13,101 nt of DNA from Bacillota bacterium (GTDB lineage Bacteria > Bacillota > Clostridia > Peptostreptococcales > Anaerovoracaceae), in contig JAGBGL010000172.1 of assembly GCA_017936025.1 (NCBI GenBank), positions 1-13,101 of the forward strand, given 5' to 3'. Shown here piece by piece: positions 1 to 6,608 of the stretch. The notes under the pieces were generated by a model. The model was not told the origin of the DNA. It searched no databases and saw only the letters and a list, made by a program, of their open reading frames with translations. Made by a program: the position numbers and the translations under genes. Each line of letters opens with the position of its first letter. Positions within the stretch are counted from its first letter, which is position 1.

Positions 1-1164
1 AAATACGGCATTCCAATCGTAAACAAGAGAATCTCCGTTACTCCTATCGCAATGCTGGTAGGTGCTTCAGGCGGAGACCCTGTGAAATACGCAAAGACAC
101 TGGACAGAGCTGCAAAAGAAGTCGGAGTCAACTTCATAGGCGGCTACTCTGCTCTGGTTCAGAAGGGCTTCGCACCCGGGGATAAAGAACTGATCGAATC
201 CATTCCGCGTGCCCTTGCAGAAACAGACTTCGTCTGCTCCTCTGTAAACGTGGGCTCCACAAAAGCCGGCATCAATATGGATGCGGTAAAACTGATGGGC
301 AAAGCAGTAAAAGAAGCCGCAGAACTGACTTCCGAAAGACAGTGCATCGGCGCTGCTAAACTGGTGGTATTCTGCAATGCTCCGGAAGACAACCCGTTCA
401 TGGCCGGAGCATTCCACGGTCCGGGCGAACCTGACTGTGTAATCAACGTAGGCGTTTCCGGTCCGGGCGTTGTACGTTCTGCCCTGTCCAAAATGCCTGA
501 AGATGCAGATATGACACAGATCGCAGACAAAATCAAACAGACCGCATTCAAAATCACAAGAGTCGGACAGCTGGTCGGCGCAGAAGCTTCTGCAAGACTT
601 GGCGTTCCTTTCGGAATCATCGACCTGTCTCTTGCCCCTACTCCTGCTGTAGGCGACTCTGTTGCTTACATCCTGGAAGAAATAGGCCTGGAGCAGTGCG
701 GTGCACACGGAACAACTGCTGCTCTGGCAATGCTCAATGATGCGGTTAAAAAAGGCGGCGTAATGGCTTCCTCCAACGTAGGCGGTCTGTCCGGCGCATT
801 CATCCCTGTCAGCGAAGACGCAGGTATGATCGATGCAACAAGAAAAGGAACTCTTACTATCGAAAAACTGGAAGCAATGACTGCAGTATGCTCTGTTGGT
901 CTGGACATGATCATAATTCCGGGAGAAACAACTCCTGAAATCATCTCCGCTATCATCGCTGATGAAGCAGCCATTGGTATGGTCAACTCCAAAACAACTG
1001 CAGTAAGAGTAATTCCTGCCGTAGGCCTCGCAGAAGGCGAAGAACTGGATTTCGGCGGCCTGCTGGGAATGGGTCCTGTAATGAAAATCAACCCTAAATC
1101 CCCTGCGAAAATGATCAACCGCGGCGGCAGAATCCCTGCTCCAATGCAGAGTCTGAAAAACTAA
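1..1164 (+). CDS. PFL family protein (DUF711 / UPF0210), 5' truncated by window edge
   Basis: The frame is open from base 1, so 387 codons are visible; the family is usually about 450 residues, so roughly 65 N-terminal residues lie outside the window. The first in-frame ATG (base 52) is internal, since the residues before it (reading KYGIPIVNKRISVTPIA) already fit the family. Conserved stretches visible are NVGSTKAGINMDAV, FCNAPEDNPFMAGAFHG, INVGVSGPGVVRSA, GIIDLSLAPTPAVGDSVA, GTTAALAMLNDAVKKGG and GGLSGAFIPVSEDAGMI. The family is widespread in Firmicutes and some archaea. Despite the 'PFL' name it is not a pyruvate formate-lyase, and I know of no established biochemical role. A partner ACT-domain gene is often found upstream, which would lie outside this window. 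The gene ends 12 bases before a strong terminator, so it closes its transcript. Family assignment is secure; function is unknown. Confidence 0.93.
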   Translation, partial: KYGIPIVNKRISVTPIAMLVGASGGDPVKYAKTLDRAAKEVGVNFIGGYSALVQKGFAPGDKELIESIPRALAETDFVCSSVNVGSTKAGINMDAVKLMGKAVKEAAELTSERQCIGAAKLVVFCNAPEDNPFMAGAFHGPGEPDCVINVGVSGPGVVRSALSKMPEDADMTQIADKIKQTAFKITRVGQLVGAEASARLGVPFGIIDLSLAPTPAVGDSVAYILEEIGLEQCGAHGTTAALAMLNDAVKKGGVMASSNVGGLSGAFIPVSEDAGMIDATRKGTLTIEKLEAMTAVCSVGLDMIIIPGETTPEIISAIIADEAAIGMVNSKTTAVRVIPAVGLAEGEELDFGGLLGMGPVMKINPKSPAKMINRGGRIPAPMQSLKN

Positions 1165-1175
1165 ACATAAAACTC

Positions 1176-1198
1176 AAAGGCCGGTGATCCGGCCTTTT
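1176..1198 (+). terminator. Intrinsic terminator after the PFL/DUF711 gene
   Basis: A perfect 9-base stem (AAAGGCCGG at 1176-1184 and CCGGCCTTT at 1189-1197) closes on a 4-base loop TGAT and runs into TTTT. It starts 12 bases after the PFL stop codon. The T-run is short (four bases), so some read-through into the next gene is possible, and I see no convincing separate promoter between this hairpin and the start at 1224. Confidence 0.85.
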
Positions 1199-1223
1199 CA
1201 ATAATAACTTACGAGGTACTGAC

Positions 1224-2309
1224 ATGTCTTTAGGAAGAAAAAAGGTTCCGTTTATGAACCTTCCTACCCCACTTGAATATTTATCTAATATTTCCCGTGA
1301 ACTGGGCATCAATCTTTATCTTAAAAGAGATGATCTGACAGGTCTGGGACTTGGCGGAAACAAACTCCGCAAACTCGAATACTTTCTGTACGATGCACAG
1401 CAGCAGAGCGCTACTATGCTGCTGACAACAGGAGGGCTCCAGACAAACCACGGACGCCTGACCGCTGCAGTTGCAGCCAGGTACGGGCTTAAATGTGCCA
1501 TTGTTGTTGTGGATGATAATGTGGACAGTACTGCGGAAGACACATATGCAGCAATAGGTCCTAAACCTGAAGCTTCCGTAGAATTCACAGGAAATATTCT
1601 GCTCGACACTATGATGGGTGCTGACGTAATTGCATATAGGAAGAAAGCTGATGTTTCCCTGACCGAGCAGTATGACAAAGCCGTTGCAGAGACTAAAAAG
1701 TATTACGAAGATCTCGGTGAAAAAGTCTATGTTATTCCTATGGGCGGTTCAAATGAACTCGGCATGCTGGGATATTACGACTGTGCACGCGAACTGACCG
1801 AGCAGGCATCTTCACTCGGCATCTCCGACAGCCGAGTAATAACAGCTGTTGGAAGCATGGGTACATACATGGGGCTTTTCTGCGGACTAAAATATATCGG
1901 CTCACCCCTTTCTCTGACAGGTATCCAGATAATGCCTTACGAAGAAAGCATCAGAGCCTACGCCAAAGACTATTTTGACCGCGTAAAAAAACTTTACGGA
2001 TTCGATTTCGATGCTGATAAATCTGATTTCCATATCGATGATGCATATTACTATGACGGCTATAACAATCCTGTTGAGGAAGTACGTGAATCAATTTACA
2101 AGATGGCCCGGAAAGAAGCAATCATTCTGGATCCATGCTATACAGGAAAGGTATTCAACGCCATACGTCAGATGATAATCGACCGCAAGATCCAGCCCGG
2201 TGAAACCGTTATCATGATACACACAGGCGGTCAGCCCGGAATATATACACCTGTACATCAGGCCGCAATGGAAGCCGAATTAAAAGACAAAGTAAAAATC
2301 ATAAAATAA
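1224..2309 (+). CDS. PLP-dependent D-cysteine desulfhydrase / ACC deaminase family enzyme
   Basis: A 361-residue fold-type II PLP enzyme of the D-cysteine desulfhydrase / 1-aminocyclopropane-1-carboxylate deaminase group, about the usual length. The PLP lysine is K47 in GLGGNKLRKLEY (43-53). The substrate-site loop is GGLQTNHGR (70-78), where D-cysteine desulfhydrase and ACC deaminase usually read QSN, so the catalytic serine position is Thr (T74). A glycine-rich phosphate-binding loop lies at 209-217 (VGSMGTYMG), and a C-terminal LDPCYTGK (302-309) supplies the active-site tyrosine Y306. Family members release ammonia and a 2-oxoacid, with sulfide from D-cysteine or sulfite from L-cysteate (CuyA). 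Which reaction applies cannot be read off the sequence. The start follows SD GAGGT (1213-1217) at 6-base spacing. The channel gene follows 11 bases after the stop, probably on the same transcript. The protein is cytoplasmic. Confidence 0.88.
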   Translation: MSLGRKKVPFMNLPTPLEYLSNISRELGINLYLKRDDLTGLGLGGNKLRKLEYFLYDAQQQSATMLLTTGGLQTNHGRLTAAVAARYGLKCAIVVVDDNVDSTAEDTYAAIGPKPEASVEFTGNILLDTMMGADVIAYRKKADVSLTEQYDKAVAETKKYYEDLGEKVYVIPMGGSNELGMLGYYDCARELTEQASSLGISDSRVITAVGSMGTYMGLFCGLKYIGSPLSLTGIQIMPYEESIRAYAKDYFDRVKKLYGFDFDADKSDFHIDDAYYYDGYNNPVEEVRESIYKMARKEAIILDPCYTGKVFNAIRQMIIDRKIQPGETVIMIHTGGQPGIYTPVHQAAMEAELKDKVKIIK

Positions 2310-2323
2310 ACAGGAGTACAATG

Positions 2324-2740
2324 ATGAAGCATAATTTCCGCATTTTCAGGATGATTTTAAAAAGAACACATACAGGTAAAATTGCATTATCTTTTATCAT
2401 CTGCTTTTTCGTATGCGCTGCACTGATACAGATAGCAGAACCTTCTATAACTACATATGGTGAAAGCCTCTGGTACAGCTACGTCGCGGTTGCAACGATC
2501 GGGTTCGGGGATTTTGCTGCAGTAACTGCAATCGGAAGAATACTTACCGTATTCATATCCCTGCACGCAACACTGTTTCTGGCAATCATCCCTGCGATAT
2601 TCGTCAGTTACTATATGGAAGTCATACACAGACGTGAAAAAGAAAGCGTGTCTGTGATGCTGGACAAACTGGAACATCTTCCTGAAATGAGTAAAGAAGA
2701 ACTTCAGGCGATCGCAGACAAAATAAAAAAAATCAAATAA
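2324..2740 (+). CDS. Small two-TM potassium channel family protein
   Basis: A minimal ion channel of 138-139 residues. TM1 is roughly residues 20-38 (counting from the upstream Met at 2321), then a pore helix around 48-58, the selectivity filter T-I-G-F-G-D at 59-64 (K+ channel consensus TVGYGD/TVGFGD), and TM2 around 72-97. The C-terminal tail (100-139) is charged and helical (REKESVSVMLDKLEHL, then EELQAIADKIKKIK) and too short for an RCK/TrkA-N regulatory domain. By family it should form a tetrameric K+-selective pore in the plasma membrane. Two ATGs are adjacent (2321 and 2324). The SD AGGAG (2312-2316) is 4 bases from the first and 7 from the second, so 2324 is preferred. The gene lies 11 bases behind the PLP enzyme gene and ends before a strong terminator. 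A functional link to that enzyme is not evident. Confidence 0.85.
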   Translation: MKHNFRIFRMILKRTHTGKIALSFIICFFVCAALIQIAEPSITTYGESLWYSYVAVATIGFGDFAAVTAIGRILTVFISLHATLFLAIIPAIFVSYYMEVIHRREKESVSVMLDKLEHLPEMSKEELQAIADKIKKIK

Positions 2741-2756
2741 CAAACACAGCTTCATA

Positions 2757-2800
2757 TAAAAAGGGTACACCTCTGTGTGATGTGTACCCTTAATTATTTA
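2757..2800. terminator. Bidirectional terminator between convergent genes
   Basis: A perfect 10-base stem (AAGGGTACAC at 2761-2770 and GTGTACCCTT at 2782-2791) encloses an 11-base loop. On the + strand it is followed by TAATTATTTATTT. On the - strand it runs into TTTTTATA, which is the better T-tract. It sits between the + strand channel gene (stop 2740) and the - strand acyltransferase gene (stop 2824), so it can end both transcripts. Confidence 0.85.
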
Positions 2801-2823
2801 TTTAATTATATAGAGCCTATCTT

Positions 2824-3954
2824 TTATTTCTGCATTTTCTTATATTCATTATACAGCAGGGTAAACTTATATACATTTACCCTTTCAGGTGCTCTCATTT
2901 CATAATATTTTTTATTGGCAGTAAACACAATACAGCTTCTGCTGTGAATAGCCAGTTCAATGATATCTTCCATCAGGAATTCTTCTGAACCGCATACCAG
3001 TTTTTCCTTGTCAAGATATACCGCACCTTCAGCAGCAAATACCTCGTTGTGATCCATATCAATTTCCACAAGCTTTGCCGTTTCTGATGTATATGCCGCA
3101 CCGCTGCGGGCATCATCTGATGCTTTCTGCTGCTGCCACAGAGAGAAGTCCCTTATTGTATCGAACTTTGTGCCTTCCAGCATTCCGTATTCAGTATACC
3201 TGAATGAATGTCCGCATTCCCTGCATGTTACTGTATCTTCCTCTGATATGAAAGAGTCCATTTTACCGCACTCAGGACAATAGAACAGCAGGTTTTCCAT
3301 ACCTTCTGCAAGCTTTTTGCCTTTATATGCGCACTGTACTTTTTCCTGAGTCACATATGCATCCTCAAATAAATCTCTTGCCAGTGCTTCATTGATTTCT
3401 TCAGGAGACATTGCCGCAACCTGTTCTTTTGTATATACTTTTCCCATTTTGCCTGCAACGTAGCCCTTGCGCATAGTCATGCTCCAGCGTGGATTCAGGA
3501 AAAATCCGCCTTCCAGTCTGTATGTAACCATACCGCATTTTGCACTTTTTATCATCTTTCCTGTCGCCGGCATGATAGGACAGCTGATGCCGTCCCAGCA
3601 TCGGTCCCCTTCTGCGAAAATAGCAACATTCCCGCCTTTACGGGTCACTTTTATAACTTCCTTCACAGTAGATACAGCTTTCGTTCCCTTCCTGCGGATT
3701 ATAGGTTTAAGAAGAGCATTTACCACAGGGAAATATTTCTGCCTTGCGAGATGTTCGCTCGCAACAAAGTACATCTGCTTTTTAAACGCCGTAGCAACAA
3801 ACAGAGAATCCCAGTTAGTCAGATGGTTAGCTACAACGATATAATTTTCAGGCAGATTTTCAGCCATCTCTTTTCTGTATTTAAATTTAAAGTACAGTAA
3901 TGCCGAAGCAATAGGTCTTATGAATCTGTATATTATTTCATGTTTTCTGTTCAT
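2824..3954 (-). CDS. PlsC-like 1-acyl-glycerol-3-phosphate acyltransferase with C-terminal zinc ribbon
   Basis: 376 residues. Residues 1-200 are a PlsC/LPLAT acyltransferase domain: the catalytic H(X4)D motif is NHLTNWD (H44, D49), and the phosphate-binding motif is FAEGDR (113-118). Such enzymes add an acyl chain to lysophosphatidate or a similar acceptor at the inner face of the membrane. A four-cysteine zinc ribbon follows (CPEC at 226-229, CREC at 244-247). A tail of about 115 residues comes last (260-376), with alternating short strands and a final helix, which I would guess is PH/GRAM-like. Plain PlsC proteins are about 200-250 residues, so the last 150 are an accessory part. The start at 3954 has a purine-rich GGGGAC about 5 bases upstream. 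The gene lies 26 bases after the ABC substrate-binding gene and is probably its transcript's last cistron. Acyltransferase assignment is good; the acceptor substrate is unknown. Confidence 0.82.
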   Translation of the reverse strand: MNRKHEIIYRFIRPIASALLYFKFKYRKEMAENLPENYIVVANHLTNWDSLFVATAFKKQMYFVASEHLARQKYFPVVNALLKPIIRRKGTKAVSTVKEVIKVTRKGGNVAIFAEGDRCWDGISCPIMPATGKMIKSAKCGMVTYRLEGGFFLNPRWSMTMRKGYVAGKMGKVYTKEQVAAMSPEEINEALARDLFEDAYVTQEKVQCAYKGKKLAEGMENLLFYCPECGKMDSFISEEDTVTCRECGHSFRYTEYGMLEGTKFDTIRDFSLWQQQKASDDARSGAAYTSETAKLVEIDMDHNEVFAAEGAVYLDKEKLVCGSEEFLMEDIIELAIHSRSCIVFTANKKYYEMRAPERVNVYKFTLLYNEYKKMQK

Positions 3955-3980
3955 TACGTCCCCGTTCCTGAGCTGCTATG

Positions 3981-4979
3981 CTATTTAATATACTGTCCGA
4001 TATCAGCCTTATCGATATATTCGCTGTTAAAATACTCCGTCACATCAAATGATTCACTTATAACATCAATGCTTACCAGGAATTCTATTGTTTCCTGAAG
4101 ACTTGCATCTGCCGCTTCGGACATGTACACAACATAGTTATAAGACGCAGCTACTGTATAAAACAGCTCCGGCTCAATTGAAAGTGCTTTGGATACAGCA
4201 TCAATAGTTTTCTGATCGAGTGAATCCATCGCAGCTGCGCCTCTTGCATACTGCTCGACTATAACCTGCAGTACATCTGCATTTTCTTCGGCATATGCTG
4301 CTCTTGCAACAAGAGTGTTTTCACCTAAAAGACCGCAGTCACTGCCCTTTCCTATACTTTTGACCGTACCGGATTCAAGCAGTCTTGTAACATTTGGTTC
4401 CCATGCAGCAACCGCATCCACTTCTTTATTATCCAGAACAGTCTGTGCATCTCCCATAGATATGTTTACGATTTCAACATCAGACAGATCCATTCCTGCT
4501 GTGTTCATCAGTTTTTTTGTTAAAACATGACCAGTAGAACCAACTACAGTTCCTATTTTTTTCCCTTTGAGATCCGCAGGACTATTAATGCCGGAATCAA
4601 TTCTTGTCAGCATCTGATATGAATCCGGGGCTTCACATGCGGAAGCAAAAATCAGATTATCCTGTCCCGCAGCAAAAGCAGATACCGTAGGCACATCGCC
4701 CAGACATGCGATATCAGAAGAACCTGCAGCCATAGATTCATTGATAGGAGGTCCTGATTCAAAGTCATTCCATACGACCTCAACGCCTTTTTCTTCCAGC
4801 GCTTCTTCTATCCAGCCATTTTCACGTGCAATATACAGCGGAATAAACGCTGCTGAAGGTTGTATTGCAATTCTTACTTCTGCAGAACTGCCTGCACCGC
4901 CTCCGCATCCTGTCATAAATACAGTGGAAGCCATCATAATCATTGCCATAACCAGTGCTAAAATTTTTTTAGAATTCAT
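3981..4979 (-). CDS. ABC transporter substrate-binding lipoprotein, NitT/TauT (sulfonate/taurine-type) family
   Basis: 332 residues. The signal peptide is MNSKK, then a hydrophobic stretch (6-21), then MTGC with lipid-attachment Cys25 and a GGG linker, so the mature protein is a membrane-anchored lipoprotein. The body is a periplasmic-binding-protein-like fold of the SsuA/TauA/NMT1 group: VRIAIQPSAAFIPLYIARENGWIEE at its start, FESGPPINESMAAGSSDIACLGDVP for the ligand region, LKGKKIGTVVGSTGHVLTKKLM and VDAVAAWEP later. It should capture an organic anion and deliver it to the permease encoded two genes upstream. Sulfonates or taurine are the typical ligands, but the family also includes nitrate, riboflavin-precursor and thiamine-precursor binders, so specificity is open. 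The ATG lies within the end of the ATPase gene (11-base overlap) with SD AAGGAAG just upstream, implying translational coupling. Confidence 0.88.
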   Translation of the reverse strand: MNSKKILALVMAMIMMASTVFMTGCGGGAGSSAEVRIAIQPSAAFIPLYIARENGWIEEALEEKGVEVVWNDFESGPPINESMAAGSSDIACLGDVPTVSAFAAGQDNLIFASACEAPDSYQMLTRIDSGINSPADLKGKKIGTVVGSTGHVLTKKLMNTAGMDLSDVEIVNISMGDAQTVLDNKEVDAVAAWEPNVTRLLESGTVKSIGKGSDCGLLGENTLVARAAYAEENADVLQVIVEQYARGAAAMDSLDQKTIDAVSKALSIEPELFYTVAASYNYVVYMSEAADASLQETIEFLVSIDVISESFDVTEYFNSEYIDKADIGQYIK

Positions 4980-5706
4980 TGAATACTTCCTTTCTTATTT
5001 CCAGGAACTCATAAGAGTTTCTGTCTCTCGGTTCTGCCAGATCAACATCTATAACTTTTACAATGCTGCCGGGTCTCGGCGACATCACAATTATCCGGTC
5101 TGCAAGAAATACTGCTTCATCTATATCATGAGTTACCATGATCATCGTCGTGTTGGACTTTTTACGTATCTGTTTCAGTTCTTTCTGCATGGCCATTTTT
5201 GTAAAGGTGTCCAGTGCACCGAAAGGTTCGTCCAGTAAAAGTAGTTCCGGATCATTAACAAGTGCTCTTGCGATCCCTGCCCTCTGAGCCATACCGCCGG
5301 AAAGCTGTCTCGGATACGATTTTTCAAATCCCGTCAGTCCGACAAGGTCGATATGCTGCTGCACCAGCTCTGCCTTTGTATCTTTATCAACACCGTTCAG
5401 TGCAAATGCCACATTTTCTTCAACGGTAAGCCACGGAAACAGTCTGTGCTCCTGGAACACCATGCCTCTCGTCTTTTCCGGTTTAATAACCTTTCTGCCA
5501 TCTATAAACACGTCCCCTGAATGTTCTGTATCAAGCCCGCATATAGCTCTCAGCAATGTACTTTTACCGCATCCGGATGGTCCGAGAATACAGACAAGCT
5601 CGCCTCTGTCAACACTGAAATCAATATTTTCAAGAGCATGCACAGATTCTTTTTTTCTTGTGAAGATCTTACTCAGACCTTTTATCTCAATATATTTATG
5701 TTCCAT
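4969..5706 (-). CDS. ABC transporter ATP-binding protein, SsuB/TauB type
   Basis: 245 residues from the chosen start. Walker A GPSGCGKST (42-50), Q-loop FQE (Q85), signature LSGGM (135-139), Walker B LLLLDE (155-160), D-loop ALD, and H-loop H193 in VTHDIDEA are all intact, so this is an active ATPase powering the importer. The segment QEHRLFPWLTVEENVAF after the Q-loop is typical of the SsuB/TauB group. A longer frame reaches 5745, but its extra residues overlap the permease end and have no SD. The ATG at 5706 has GGAG (5715-5718) 8 bases upstream and lies one base after the permease stop. It overlaps the start of the substrate-binding gene by 11 bases, so permease, ATPase and binding protein are translationally linked. 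Confidence 0.93.
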   Translation of the reverse strand: MEHKYIEIKGLSKIFTRKKESVHALENIDFSVDRGELVCILGPSGCGKSTLLRAICGLDTEHSGDVFIDGRKVIKPEKTRGMVFQEHRLFPWLTVEENVAFALNGVDKDTKAELVQQHIDLVGLTGFEKSYPRQLSGGMAQRAGIARALVNDPELLLLDEPFGALDTFTKMAMQKELKQIRKKSNTTMIMVTHDIDEAVFLADRIIVMSPRPGSIVKVIDVDLAEPRDRNSYEFLEIRKEVFNEF

Positions 5707-5707
5707 C

Positions 5708-6481
5708 TTATTCGCTCCAGTTCCATTTGATTGCACGTTTTTCAACAGCCCGCAGCAGAGAATCCATCAGCTTCCCGATGATTCCTATCGTCAGCATTCC
5801 GACAATAACAACATCAGTCTGTCCAAACTGTCTTGCATTCATTATCATATATCCAAGTCCTGTTGTAGACGATACCAGTTCTGCCGCAACTACACACATC
5901 CATCCTGAGCTGAGACCAATTCGAAGTCCTGTAAAGATATTAGGAGCAGCTCCAGGTATTATGAGTCTGAATATATGTTTAAAAAATGGAGTTTCCATAG
6001 ATTTCGAAACTTCTATATATTTTTCATCTGCCTGTTTGATCCCATCATGCACATTGATCAGGATGTTAAAGAAACTTCCCAGGAAGATCAGAAAGACTTT
6101 CCCTGATTCACCGATTCCGAACCACAGAATAACCAGTGGTATCCATGCGATCGGAGGTATCGGCTTGATGATCTGAATAATCAGTACAGACAATCTTTCT
6201 GCATGCTTGGAAAGCCCGATCAGTATACCCAGTGATACTCCCAGCACAACTGCTATGAAATATCCTTTCAGTACTCTTACTACACTTATTACAAGGTTTG
6301 TCCACAATACACCGGAACCTATCAGTTCAGTGACAGTATCCAATACCTTTGATGGTGCAGGCATTATAATTTCATTCAATGTACCTCTGCCTGCCATAAC
6401 ACACCAGACAATCAGCACAACTGCTATCAGTGCAATATATTCAATGGCATATCCCGCTTTCTTTGCTGTATAACCGGTCAT
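5708..6481 (-). CDS. ABC transporter permease, SsuC/TauC type
   Basis: 257 residues from the chosen start with about six membrane helices: near 13-30, 62-90 (two packed with a short turn), 98-120, 125-145, 190-206 and 223-240. The BPD_transp_1 cytoplasmic loop that docks to the ATPase is at about 155-187 (EVSKSMETPFFKHIFRLIIP, then GAAPNIFTGLR). The Gly usual in this EAA loop (as in A-x-x-L-G) is replaced here by Glu-Thr. MPAPSKV (40-46) is typical of sulfonate/nitrate-type permeases. A longer frame starts at 6499, but that ATG has no SD. The ATG at 6481 has AGGTGG (6488-6493) six bases upstream and is preferred. It is the first gene of the importer operon, with a possible promoter 30-40 bases upstream. 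Confidence 0.9.
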   Translation of the reverse strand: MTGYTAKKAGYAIEYIALIAVVLIVWCVMAGRGTLNEIIMPAPSKVLDTVTELIGSGVLWTNLVISVVRVLKGYFIAVVLGVSLGILIGLSKHAERLSVLIIQIIKPIPPIAWIPLVILWFGIGESGKVFLIFLGSFFNILINVHDGIKQADEKYIEVSKSMETPFFKHIFRLIIPGAAPNIFTGLRIGLSSGWMCVVAAELVSSTTGLGYMIMNARQFGQTDVVIVGMLTIGIIGKLMDSLLRAVEKRAIKWNWSE

Positions 6482-6487
6482 AGATTT

Positions 6488-6493
6488 CCACCT
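6488..6493 (-). promoter_or_regulatory. Shine-Dalgarno deciding the permease start
   Basis: AGGTGG on the - strand, six bases before the ATG at 6481. In the longer reading frame (start 6499) this site would be coding, while that upstream ATG is preceded only by A/T-rich sequence without an SD. Confidence 0.7.
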
Positions 6494-6512
6494 TTCCATA
6501 TTTAATCTACAA

Positions 6513-6544
6513 ATTATAACGGTTCAATATGAAACGAGTATGAA
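6513..6544 (-). promoter_or_regulatory. Candidate promoter of the ABC importer operon
   Basis: A perfect -10 hexamer TATAAT on the - strand at 6518-6513. No good -35 lies at 16-18 bases; the nearest is TTCATA (6544-6539) at a 20-base spacing, and no extended -10 TG is seen. It is correctly placed between the upstream nuclease terminator and the permease start. The weak -35 suggests low basal or activator-dependent expression, if the site is real. No riboswitch-like structure fits in this short leader. Confidence 0.35.
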
Positions 6545-6563
6545 CTTTTCAGCATAAAATGAC

Positions 6564-6593
6564 AAAAAAAGACACTTGCTGATACAAGTGTCT
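6564..6593 (-). terminator. Intrinsic terminator after the nuclease gene
   Basis: A perfect 9-base stem (AGACACTTG at 6570-6578 and CAAGTGTCT at 6585-6593 on the + strand) with a 6-base loop. Read on the - strand it is followed by a run of seven Ts (6570-6564). It begins about 16 bases after the nuclease stop codon and ends the three-gene operon above it. Confidence 0.9.
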
Positions 6594-6608
6594 ATAATTT
6601 AAATGCAT

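Noticed and set aside
67..708. Long open frames on the - strand inside the PFL/DUF711 gene (213 and 153 residues)
   Set aside because: They are antisense to a well conserved coding sequence, are Cys/Phe/Ser-rich without domain motifs, and have no SD or promoter.
4741..5238. A 165-residue + strand frame across the ATPase and binding-protein genes
   Set aside because: It runs antisense through two intact ABC genes with full motifs and has no family similarity.
6482..6608. A riboswitch leader (for example a thiamine or SAM type) before the importer operon
   Set aside because: The gap is only about 125 bases and already contains the nuclease terminator and a promoter candidate; no aptamer core is visible.
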